Assembly (NCBI GenBank): GCA_016936395.1
Contig: JAFGXY010000007.1
Span: 1-64,000 of the forward strand
Direction: 5' to 3'
Length of the DNA: 64,000 nucleotides
Origin: Paracoccaceae bacterium
GTDB lineage: Bacteria; Pseudomonadota; Alphaproteobacteria; Rhodobacterales; Rhodobacteraceae
Shown here: piece after piece, positions 27,053-36,300 of the stretch
Layout of the letters: each line of letters starts with the position of its first letter
Position numbering within the stretch: position 1 is the stretch's first letter
Position numbers and translations under genes: made by a program
The notes under the pieces: model-generated
What the model saw: the letters and a program-made list of their open reading frames with translations, nothing else
The model's database searches: none
What the model was told of the DNA's origin: nothing

Positions 27053-27150
27053 ACAACCCTCCGTTCCCAGAAGCCCCCTCACGGCTTTTCCCGCATGAAA
27101 GATATCGCATTTTTGCCGGTGTCGCGACATTTCGTCTCTGCGATGCAGCG

Positions 27151-27801
27151 TCAGAGAAACGCCAGCGTCAAGATGTGATCGGCCACAGTGGCGATGCGTC
27201 CGTTGATGCGGTCGCCGCGGATAAAGGGGGCGATATCGGTGCAGAACGTGGCGCTGAAACCGTCGGGCCCCAGCGTCACTGCCATCGCCTCAAAACCGAA
27301 CAGCGTGCGGCTGACCGGGTATTGCGCCTTGTAGGCGGCCTCTTTGGCGCTGAACACCAACTTGGCCCGTCGCGCGCGCTGTGCCTCGGGCGCTTGGTGC
27401 AAAACGGCCAATTCCTCGGGCCGCAGGATCGTGCCCCACAGGTCGGGTGTCAGCGGCGTGTCAGGCTCCAGATCAATGCCGATGCCGCGCCACGAACCGG
27501 CCGGAAGGACGACCGCAAGACAGGCGGTCGGCGAATGGGTGATCGACCCCGTCACCCCCGCGGGCCAGATCGGCGCCCGGTCGCCCCCCATCGGCAGCGC
27601 CTGCGCTGGCAATCCAATGGCCGCCATTGCCATCCGCGCCGCCACGCGCCCGGCAGAAAACTCGCGCCGTCGCGCCGGGACTGGGCCAGCCAGACTTTCG
27701 CCCGGCATCAGGGCATGGTCCACCCTCGGATCGGCCCAACCGATGCCCGCCCCAGCGGGGGCAAGCCCGCGCAGGGCCGCCAGCAGCGGGTGTTCAGGCA
27801 T
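27151..27801 (-). CDS. 4'-phosphopantetheinyl transferase (EntD/Sfp-like)
   Basis: 216 residues. Attaches the phosphopantetheine arm of CoA to carrier-protein serines. Family motifs: SAGRVAARMAMAAIG near residue 60, SITHSPTACLAVV, magnesium-binding GIGIDLEPD and FSAKEAAYKAQYP. The start ATG lies inside the last codons of the NRPS gene (8-base overlap), so the two are translationally coupled. This placement makes the NRPS PCP (Ser1433) and PKS PCP (Ser1801) its likely substrates. Confidence 0.93.
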   Translation of the reverse strand: MPEHPLLAALRGLAPAGAGIGWADPRVDHALMPGESLAGPVPARRREFSAGRVAARMAMAAIGLPAQALPMGGDRAPIWPAGVTGSITHSPTACLAVVLPAGSWRGIGIDLEPDTPLTPDLWGTILRPEELAVLHQAPEAQRARRAKLVFSAKEAAYKAQYPVSRTLFGFEAMAVTLGPDGFSATFCTDIAPFIRGDRINGRIATVADHILTLAFL

Positions 27802-30800
27802 CCACCCCTGCCCGCCCAGACCGCATCGCCCGCCGCCGTGCCATGGCGTCAGCCCGCGCGTCGGCCTGGGTGGCAAGACTTGACGCGGTCGGTGCAGCAT
27901 CCACCGGTTTGGCCCCGCCATCCAGATGCGCGGCCAAGGCTGACAGCGTGGGAAAGCGGAAGATGTCGGTAATCATCAGCTTGCTGGCCCCCAACGCCTC
28001 ACGCAGCTCACGATGCGCTTGCACGGCCAGAAGACTGTGCCCGCCGATGGCAAAGAAATTGTCCTTCGCCCCGACCTTTGCCACGCCCAGAACCTTTTGC
28101 CAGACCGCGGCAATCGTGGCCTCCACATCCGATGCCGGAGCAACAAAGGCCGCCGTCTCGACCGCCCGGGCCGAGGGCGCTGGCAGCGCCTTGCGGTCCA
28201 CCTTGCGGTTCGGCGTCAGCGGGAACGATTCCAGCGCCACGAAATGCGCGGGGATCATATGCTCGGGCAGAACCAAGGCCAGTTCCGCCCGCAAGCCCGC
28301 CTCATGCGCAGTGCCGGTGACATAGGCCACCAAGCGCAGATCGCCGGGGCTGTCTTCGCGCGCCATCACCACGGCCTGGCGCACCCCCGGCTGCGCCTCC
28401 AGCACCGCCTCGATCTCGCCCAACTCGATCCGGTAGCCACGCAGCTTGACCTGATGGTCGGTGCGGCCAAGGAAGTCGAGCCTGCCATCGGCCCGCCGGC
28501 GCACCAGATCGCCGGTCCGATACATCCGCGCACCCCAAGGGGTTGCGCGATCCGGCGTCACGAACGGGTCCGGCACAAACCGCTCGGCGGTCAGATCCTC
28601 GCGCTGCCAATAGCCGCGCGTCACGCCATCGCCGCCGATCCACAACTCGCCCGGCGTGCCCACCGGCACCGGCTGCATGGCGCCGTCCAGAACATACATC
28701 TGCTGGTTGGCCAGAGGCGTGCCGATATTGACCACGCCGTCCACCTCGCCCACCGGCTCAACCGACGACCAGACCGTGGTTTCCGTTGGCCCATACATGT
28801 TCAGGATGCGCGCCCCGGTCGCCTTGCGCAGATCAGCCACCAGCGCGCCCGGCAGCGCCTCGCCCCCTAACATCAGCGTCTTGACCTTGCTCAGCGCCTG
28901 CCGAGAGTCATCATTCATCGCAATCATCCGCGCCATGCTGGGCGTGCATTGCAGATGCGTCACCTCATGCCGGATCACCTCAGCCGCAATCGAGAAATCG
29001 TCCTCCTCGACAGCGCCGCCCGCGTTGGCGCGCTTGACCACCTCGGCCAGCGGGTAAAGCCCCTCCATCACCTTTTCCGGCGCAATGCCGTAATCGACCA
29101 GACAGGCCACCTCGGTCACGCCGATGCGTTTCAACTGTTCCTCCCGCGCCAAGGCATCTTCGACGGTGCCGAACAGGCCCGACTCCTCGAAATAGCGATT
29201 AAAGGCGAAATCAAGGATCGCTGCCGCATCTTCGGCAGACAGATCGCGGGTGTCGATGTCCATCGGCTTGGTCACGCCCGGCGGCTTTTTGAACGCGGGG
29301 AAGGTCCAGGCGTATTGCTTGACCAGGGCCGTTGCCGCACCAAGATAGGCTTTCATCGGCCCTTCGGCCACACGCCGCACCTGTTCGCGGTCGCGGCCGA
29401 CAAAGGTGTGCAGCATCAGCGTTACGGTAAAATCGGCGGGGTTGTGGCCCGCCTTGCGCAAGGCCTCGTGATAGATCTCGATCTTGCCTGCCACTTCCTC
29501 GATCGACTGGCCCAAGAGGTGCGTCAGCACGTTGGCGCCAATCTCGCCCGCCTCGCGCCATGTCGCGGGGTTGCCTGCGGTGGTGATCCAGATCGGCAAT
29601 TCGCGTGACACCGGGCGCGGCTGCGTCGCCACGCCAAAGGTGCCGCCGTTCGCGGTCGGGAAATCGACCGTCTCGCCGCGCCACAACCGGCGGATTTGCT
29701 CGGTCGCGGCAAACATCGCATCGCGGTTGGCGGGGGGGGCGTTCTCGGGGCGCAGCACAAAATCATCGGGGTGCCAGCCCGACGCGATGCCAAGGCCCGC
29801 GCGGCCGTTGGTCAGGTTGTCGATCACTGCCCATTCTTCGGCAATCCGCGCCGGATGATGCAGCGGCACCACACAGGACCCGGCCCGCACGCCGATATTC
29901 TTGGTCACCGCCGCAACGGCAGCCCCGGTGACCGACGGGTTCGGGTAAGGCCCGCCAAAGGCATGGAAGTGACGTTCCGGCGTCCAGACCGCGACAAAGC
30001 CGTGGGTATCGGCAAACCTGGCACCTTCAAGCAGCAGTTCATACTTTTTCGGCCCGGCACCATCGTCATTGCCCCAGTAGTAGATCGAGAAATCCATCGG
30101 TCGCGCTGACGCAATCCGCCCCGACGACACCAGCGCCCGGTTGTCATCCGACGTGATCACCACCTTGAAGCCACGCGCCAGCGTCCAGAACAGCTCCAGC
30201 ACCGAAATGTCGAACGACAGCGAGGTGACGGCCAGCCAGACCCCGGCCTGGGTGCCCAACCGCTGGTCCATTCCGGTGAAGAAGTTCACCACATTGCGGT
30301 GCTCGACCATCACGCCCTTGGGGTGACCGGTCGAGCCGCTGGTGTAGATCATGTAGGCCAGATCAGCGGGGGACACGCCACTGTCGGGGTTGCTGTCCGG
30401 GGCAGCACCAACACGCCCGTCGCTGTCAAGGCACAGGGCCTGCACAGTGCCGGGCAGTGCGTCTGCCAGATCCAGCGTGGTCACGATCACAGGGCAGGCC
30501 GAGTCCCCGATGTAAAGCGCCGTTCGATCTGCCGGATAGGCCGGGTCCATTGGCACATAGGCACCACCCGCCTTTTGAATGGCCAGCGCGCCCACCAGCA
30601 TGTCGAGGCTGCGCCTGATGTGCAGCCCCACCAGCGTGCCCGGACCCACGCCCATGTCCCGCAGCACATGCGCCACCTTGTTGGCCCGCGCGTTCAGTTG
30701 CGCATAGCTGAGTGTGGTGCCTTCAAAGCTGATCGCCGGCGCATTGGGAGTGCGGATCACCTGCGCCTCGAACGCCTGATGCACACACAGCGCGTTGCGC

Positions 30801-32332
30801 GAGGCCAAGGTCTGGTTCGCGGCCTGCAAGACCTCGTCACGCTCTTGCGGCGACAGGCTGGGCAGGCTGGCGAAGTCGGCATCCGCGGCCACCATCCCTT
30901 GCGCGACAAAGGCCAGACGGGCGGCAAGCGCCTCGGCCTCGGGACGTGGCAGCCGTGACAGGTCGGCGTGCAGCGCGCCGCTGGTCAGCGTCACCACCAT
31001 GCCCGGCAGCGGCGCATCCGTCAGCGACAGGCCCACATGCGGCACGGCCAGATCGGCAAGCCCCGCGTCGCGCGTCATCAGGTCCAGCGCAAAGCCGGGG
31101 GCCTTGGCCGCCGCGTCCAGCGCCGTTTGCAAGGCCGCCTTCGCCGCGCCAACCGTGGCGCCGGTCTCTACCCGCACCGGCACCCAGCCGCTTGTGTAAC
31201 CCGGCAGGCCCGGCGCCACGGACAGCGCCAGATCGGGGCTGTCCTGTCCGCTGACCCGCGCCATCGCCAAGGCCAGTGCGGGCAGATCGCCCGCAACCGC
31301 AAACCGCGCCCATTCCGCCGCGCGCCCGGCCCCGCTGGCCAGCGTGACCGGCTGCATCTGCGCCAATCGCTTGCGCAAACCCGGCTCGGACGGGGCCAAG
31401 GCGGCCAGCGCCTCGGTCAGGGTCTCGGCCTCTTCTTTCGTCAACACTGCCAAGGCCGCATCAGACACGTTTGACGGGCACACCGGCAACCCCCTGGTCT
31501 GGCAGGTCAGCCGGTTCAGCCGCACAGCACCCGACCCGCAAGCCACCACCAGCCCCTCGGGACTGGCCGACAGCACCGCCCCCGGTACACCATTGCCCGC
31601 CACAATATCGGCGGTGCCCACGTTCAGCACGCCAAAAGACCCGGCGATCTTGGCCGTGGTCAGCGGGTTCCAGTAGCGGCCATGGTCAAGCGCCCGCACC
31701 ATCCGCGCCACTGCCTCGGCGGGTTGCGTGAAATCCAGCCGCCCAAAGGCGCGCGGACGGTCGGCGCGGGCGTAAACCGTGCGCCGCGCAAAATCCTGCG
31801 GCTTGCGCTCAAGGCCGGTTTCCAGCTGGCCAATCACCTCGGTAAAGCTGTCCATCGCCGCCTCGAAGCAGCGGGTATTCAGCGTCAGCGCGGTGTCACC
31901 GAGCGCAATGTCAAACATCCGCTGCACCAGCACATCGCCTTCATCGACGCCGCCGGTGATCAGATGCCATGAAATCCCGTGCCGCGCCTCGCCGTTCAAC
32001 AGCGCCCAGACCGGCGCATTCAGCCCGGCATAGGCGGGCAGCGGGCCATCGTGAAAGTTCACCCCACCCTTTGACGCCATCGCCAGCACCGCGTCCGGCA
32101 CCAAGGACAGGTTGGCCACCGACAACAGCCAATCCACCGACAGCCCCGCCAACCGCGTCGTGAGCCCCGCGCCGGGGGCTTCAACCTTCAGGCCCTGTCG
32201 TTCGGCCCAGTCGCGCACATCGGCGTTCCGCGTCACCACTGCCGCAAGACCATGCCCACGGGCGATCCAAGCCGCGCCGCAATGCAGCGTTAGTGTTTCG
32301 TTACCCATCAGAAGTGCGTTCAGGGTCGTCAT
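27794..32332 (-). CDS. NRPS: formyltransferase - condensation remnant - adenylation with embedded luciferase-like monooxygenase - PCP
   Basis: 1512 residues. Residues 1-300 are a formyltransferase with the catalytic Asn92, His94 and Asp130, spaced as in methionyl-tRNA formyltransferase (N106, H108, D144). Residues of about 330-510 resemble the C-lobe of a condensation domain without HHxxxDG. The adenylation domain (from about 530) has A3 YTSGSTGHPKG at 663 and A4 at Asp708, then is interrupted by a flavin luciferase-like domain (about 746-1101), resuming with A5 YGPTETTVW at 1180 to A10 NRKVDRKAL. The pocket reads D-I-L-Q-M-G-M-V-W-K, near known glycine codes. PCP GGHSLL carries Ser1433. AGGAG precedes the ATG. 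Predicted initiation module. Confidence 0.93.
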   Translation of the reverse strand: MTTLNALLMGNETLTLHCGAAWIARGHGLAAVVTRNADVRDWAERQGLKVEAPGAGLTTRLAGLSVDWLLSVANLSLVPDAVLAMASKGGVNFHDGPLPAYAGLNAPVWALLNGEARHGISWHLITGGVDEGDVLVQRMFDIALGDTALTLNTRCFEAAMDSFTEVIGQLETGLERKPQDFARRTVYARADRPRAFGRLDFTQPAEAVARMVRALDHGRYWNPLTTAKIAGSFGVLNVGTADIVAGNGVPGAVLSASPEGLVVACGSGAVRLNRLTCQTRGLPVCPSNVSDAALAVLTKEEAETLTEALAALAPSEPGLRKRLAQMQPVTLASGAGRAAEWARFAVAGDLPALALAMARVSGQDSPDLALSVAPGLPGYTSGWVPVRVETGATVGAAKAALQTALDAAAKAPGFALDLMTRDAGLADLAVPHVGLSLTDAPLPGMVVTLTSGALHADLSRLPRPEAEALAARLAFVAQGMVAADADFASLPSLSPQERDEVLQAANQTLASRNALCVHQAFEAQVIRTPNAPAISFEGTTLSYAQLNARANKVAHVLRDMGVGPGTLVGLHIRRSLDMLVGALAIQKAGGAYVPMDPAYPADRTALYIGDSACPVIVTTLDLADALPGTVQALCLDSDGRVGAAPDSNPDSGVSPADLAYMIYTSGSTGHPKGVMVEHRNVVNFFTGMDQRLGTQAGVWLAVTSLSFDISVLELFWTLARGFKVVITSDDNRALVSSGRIASARPMDFSIYYWGNDDGAGPKKYELLLEGARFADTHGFVAVWTPERHFHAFGGPYPNPSVTGAAVAAVTKNIGVRAGSCVVPLHHPARIAEEWAVIDNLTNGRAGLGIASGWHPDDFVLRPENAPPANRDAMFAATEQIRRLWRGETVDFPTANGGTFGVATQPRPVSRELPIWITTAGNPATWREAGEIGANVLTHLLGQSIEEVAGKIEIYHEALRKAGHNPADFTVTLMLHTFVGRDREQVRRVAEGPMKAYLGAATALVKQYAWTFPAFKKPPGVTKPMDIDTRDLSAEDAAAILDFAFNRYFEESGLFGTVEDALAREEQLKRIGVTEVACLVDYGIAPEKVMEGLYPLAEVVKRANAGGAVEEDDFSIAAEVIRHEVTHLQCTPSMARMIAMNDDSRQALSKVKTLMLGGEALPGALVADLRKATGARILNMYGPTETTVWSSVEPVGEVDGVVNIGTPLANQQMYVLDGAMQPVPVGTPGELWIGGDGVTRGYWQREDLTAERFVPDPFVTPDRATPWGARMYRTGDLVRRRADGRLDFLGRTDHQVKLRGYRIELGEIEAVLEAQPGVRQAVVMAREDSPGDLRLVAYVTGTAHEAGLRAELALVLPEHMIPAHFVALESFPLTPNRKVDRKALPAPSARAVETAAFVAPASDVEATIAAVWQKVLGVAKVGAKDNFFAIGGHSLLAVQAHRELREALGASKLMITDIFRFPTLSALAAHLDGGAKPVDAAPTASSLATQADARADAMARRRAMRSGRAGVDA
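29030..30100 (-). other. Luciferase-like monooxygenase domain inside the adenylation domain
   Basis: About 355 residues inserted between core motifs A4 and A5. It opens with MDFSIYYWGNDDGAGPKKYE and has WTPERHFHAFGGPYPNP, VVPLHHPARIAEEWAVIDNL and GIASGWHPDDFVLRPE, the pattern of the bacterial-luciferase-like flavin monooxygenases found in natural-product assembly lines (TIGR04020-like). The reading frame is continuous on both sides. It should use reduced FMN and oxygen on the carrier-bound amino acid; the reaction is not determined. Confidence 0.88.
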
Positions 32333-32341
32333 CTTCCACTC

Positions 32342-33343
32342 CTACCCGCCGCCAGGGCGGTTCAACGGCCCGGCACGACCGGGCCACACAGCACCAAACC
32401 CGCGCCGGACGGCATGGGCGAACATATCCCAAAGGTAATGGTCGGGGTCATCATTCTTTACGCGCTGAACAATCCCCCGCAGCCGCCACAGCAGCCCGCC
32501 GGCCAGATGCGCGCCGGTTGCCGCCCCGGCATACAATGCGCCATGGGTCTTGGTGTAATAATACAGCCGCGAGTCCAGCCAGAACGCCGGAATCCGTTTC
32601 CAGGTCTTCATCCCGGTCGAGGCTGACCCTATGTGCGCCACCCGGCTTTCCAGCACATAATCGGTGGGCCACCCTGCGGTTGCGGCCCGCAGACACAGCT
32701 CGGTCTCCTCGAAATACAAAAAGAACATCTCGTCAAACAAGCCGATCTGGTCCAGCACGGACTGCCGCATCATAAGACTGGCCCCGGCCACCCAATCCAC
32801 CCTCTGGGTGACCGAAGGCATCGGCAGGGCAACGATGAAACGTCGCAGCAATTGCGAAATCGGGCCCGTGCGCGCAGCTTGCTCAAATTCACCAGCAATG
32901 GTCGGAAAACGAAAGGCCGTCTGGTGCGGCTGCCCGTCCACGCCATGAATATGGCTTCCGGCAAAGCCCGTCGCGGGGTTCCGTTCCAGATGCGCCATCA
33001 GGGCGGCAATGGCATCCGGCGCGGGAAACGCATCCGAGTTCAACAAGAACACATAGTCGGGTCTGCCCCCCTCTGGCAGCCCGGCCCGGATGCCGAAGTT
33101 GTTGCCCGCGCCAAAGCCGCCGTTGTGACCTGATTGCAAAACCCGCACCCGGTGCGGACCGCTGTCCCAGCCGCGCGCGGTCACCTCGGCAGTCAGCCGC
33201 TCAAAGCTGCCATCGCCCGAGTCATTGTCGACAATCGTCAGCGCGCCGGGGATACCTTGCATCGCGGTCAGGGCCGCCTCGGCAGCGCGCAGTGTCATTT
33301 CCGCGGTGCGCCAGTTCAGGATGATGGTCAGCACGGTTGCCAT
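32342..33343 (-). CDS. Family 2 glycosyltransferase
   Basis: 333 residues. GT-A fold of the rhamnosyltransferase-like branch: VLTIILNWRTAEMTLRAAEA, VDNDSGDGS, NGGFGAGNNFGIRAG, the metal site FLLNSDAFP (DxD equivalent), and DWVAGASLMMRQSVLDQIGLFDEMFFLYFEE further on. No membrane helices are obvious. It sits between the PKS stop (2-base gap) and the NRPS start (9-base gap), so it is part of the same transcript and probably glycosylates the product or a carrier intermediate. Donor and acceptor are unknown. Confidence 0.88.
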   Translation of the reverse strand: MATVLTIILNWRTAEMTLRAAEAALTAMQGIPGALTIVDNDSGDGSFERLTAEVTARGWDSGPHRVRVLQSGHNGGFGAGNNFGIRAGLPEGGRPDYVFLLNSDAFPAPDAIAALMAHLERNPATGFAGSHIHGVDGQPHQTAFRFPTIAGEFEQAARTGPISQLLRRFIVALPMPSVTQRVDWVAGASLMMRQSVLDQIGLFDEMFFLYFEETELCLRAATAGWPTDYVLESRVAHIGSASTGMKTWKRIPAFWLDSRLYYYTKTHGALYAGAATGAHLAGGLLWRLRGIVQRVKNDDPDHYLWDMFAHAVRRGFGAVWPGRAGPLNRPGGG

Positions 33344-33345
33344 GG

Positions 33346-36300
33346 CTATTCCGCCGCCAGTCGCCGGGGCGCTTGCCCCTCGGCCGCCTCGATCACCACC
33401 CGCAATCGGGCCGACAGAACCCGCACATTCGGTTCCAACACCATGCTGTCATGGTCGCCCGGCACCTCGATCACCTCCAGCGCCGGGGCAAATCGGGTCA
33501 GATCATTGTCGGCAAGCACGAATTCACGCGCGGTGCTGACCCAGCGCCCGCCCGTCACTTGCCAGCGCTTGTCCAGCGGCGGCCGGAACAGCACGGTCGC
33601 CCCAGCCCGCATCGGCATGTCATAGCGCGGCAAAGCCGCCCGGAACGCCGCCTCAATTGCGGTATTATGGAACGCGGCTTCGCCCTGCGTGTCGGCCTTT
33701 TCGGCCTGCGCCTGCTTCCACGCCTGTTTTTCGCGCCACCAGCGAGCAAGAAACGTCGGCCCCTCGGCCCTGACCTCGGCAAAGCGGATCATCAACTTGT
33801 CGATCTTGGACAATTCTGGCCGCAACGGCACCGGCGTATCCAGAAGCACCACCAAGGGCACCGCTTCGCCCGCCGCCTGCAACTGCTGCGCAATTTCCCA
33901 CGCGATCAGCCCGCCACCTGAAAACCCGCCCAGCAAATAGGGGCCATGCGGCTGCACCTGCCGCATCTCGGCAATATAATCGCGCGCGGCCTCGACAAAG
34001 TCGCTGTGCGGGGCAGCATCGCCATAAAGCCCACGTGCCTGAAGGCCATAGAACGGCCGGTCGCCGCCCAGAAGCTGCGCCAGATGGCGCAGATTGAGCA
34101 CGTTGCCAAACATGCCAGCCACAAGGAAGAACGGCGTGCGCACGCCTCCCTCGCCCCTGTGCATCGGCACGATATGGGTGAACCGCCGTTGCGGGGCACG
34201 TGCGAGTTGCACCTTGGCCGTGGCAACGTCCTGCGGTCCGATCTGATCTTCGATCAGCGCGGCACAGGCAGCAATCGTCGGGGCCTCGAACAGCACCGAT
34301 ATCGGGAAATCGACGCGGTAAGCCTTCTTGACCATGGCAAACAGTCGAACCGCGATCAGGCTATGGCCGCCAAGATCAAAGAAGCTGTCCTCGACCCCAA
34401 CCTTCGCCACACCCAGCAGATCCTGCCAGAAGCCTACCAAGGTCCGCTCGATATCATTGCGCGGCTCGACATAGTCGCTGTCCAGATCCGGGCGATCAAA
34501 ACGCGTGCCTTCAACGCGACCGGCCTCTGCCGCCGCGGTCTGGCGGATCAGCGCGGGCAGGTCCATCGACGACACGATGATCCGGCTTTGCCCCAGCGCC
34601 ACCGCCCGCCGAAACGCCTCGGCCCCTTCGTCGGGCCGGATGCCTTGCGAGAACGAGTGCAACAGCCGCTCTTCGGCAGGCGAGGCAGCCTTGGCCTGCG
34701 TCTCGTCATACTCCAGGCTGCGGGGGTCAGGCGGCGCAAGCGTCAAGCCGCCGTCCAGCCGATGCAGCGTAAAGCCCTCTACCTCGATGCAGACCTCACC
34801 TTCGGGCGTCGCCAGCGTGATGTCGAAGGTGGCCGTTGCCCGCGTCGCCGTATTGGGGCTTGCGTTGCGCACATGGCTGACAATCCGCCCCGGCAGCGGG
34901 CGGTAAACCCTGACACGGGCATAGGACACCGGCACCCACAATGCATCGGGCGTATAGCCCTCGATCAGCCCCATCGCCCAACCCGTTGCCAGATCCATCA
35001 GCGCCGGATGGATGCGCCAACCCTTTTCAGTTTCACCGATATAGGCCGCGGGCAACGCCAGATGCGCCAATCCCTCAGCCGCGCTGATCGCGCGCGATGA
35101 CAGCACCCGCCAGCGCGGACCAAAGCGCAGATGCGCTTCTTGCGGGCTGCGCAATCCCGCACCCAGTTCGGGCGCAGGCAAGCGTGCTGCAATCGCTGCC
35201 ACGTCAATTCGCGGGGCGGCAGCCGCAAGCGGCAGCAACCGCGCCGAGGCATGTTGCAGCCACCCCATCCGCCCCTTGACCGGCAGCCCCGAGTGCAGAT
35301 CAAAGCCATAGCCTTCATCGCTGCGCGACAGCCGCGCCCGCACCGCGCGCGCGTCATCCGCCACATCAAGGGCGCGGAAGAACGTGAGGTCGCGGATTTC
35401 GAACGAATCCCCTTCGCCCTGCGCCGCCCAGGCTTCGGCGATGATCTCAAGATAGCCGGTGCCGGGGATCAGCGCGGTGCCATCTTTCGTGCGATGACCG
35501 TCCAGAACCCAGCGGTCCAAGCCATAGCTGGCCCAGAACACCCGGTTGCCCTGACGGTCAAACCCGGCCTCATCCAGCATCGGCGCATGGATCGGGACGC
35601 GTGGGGCTTCGGGCCGCCCGGCGCGGTCGGCAAGCGCCTCGGCGGCCATACCCACGCCTTGCCAGATGCCCCAGTTCAGCGCGATCACCCGCGTCTTGCC
35701 GCCCACCCGATGCTGGGCATAGGCGTTCAGGTATTCATTCGCCGCGACATAGTCGATCTGCCCTGCCGGCCCCGTCACCGTGGACGTGGATGAGAACAGC
35801 ACCATGACCGCAATCGTCCCGTCCGGAAACACGCGCTCCAGCACCTGCGTGCCGTGCAGCTTTGGTGCGAAGACCTCCTCGACCTCAGCCGGTGATTTCG
35901 TCAGCAACGGGCCGTCATCAACCACGCCTGCGGCATGGATCAACGCATGAACCGCGCCAAATCGTGCTTCGCCCGCGGCCTTCGCCGCCTGCATCTCGGC
36001 CAGATTGGCCACGTCGGCCTGTGTCACCAGCACCTCGCCGCCCAGCGCCTCCAGCCTTTGCAGCGCCAGGATCCGCCGCGCCACCGGGTCATCCGGGCCG
36101 GCTTTGGCCAGCACCGCCGCCCACAGCCCCCGTTCCGGCAGGCGCCGCCGCGCGATCAGCGTGATCTTCGCGCCATAGCGCCGGATCAGATCTTCTGCCA
36201 CCGTCAAACCAATGCCGCCAAAGCCGCCGGTGATCAGGACATGGGCACCGCGCGGCAGATCAAGCCGCGCCTCAGGCAAGGCCAGCGGCTTGATGCCGGC

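Noticed and set aside
29030-30100. Flavin monooxygenase region as an assembly error or separate inserted gene
   Set aside because: Both junctions keep the reading frame and lie at the A4-A5 position where such insertions are known, and the flanking adenylation motifs are complete.
31400-32332. The formyltransferase at the NRPS N-terminus as a stand-alone methionyl-tRNA formyltransferase (fmt)
   Set aside because: It is fused in frame to the condensation remnant and adenylation domain with no stop or restart, so it belongs to the assembly line.
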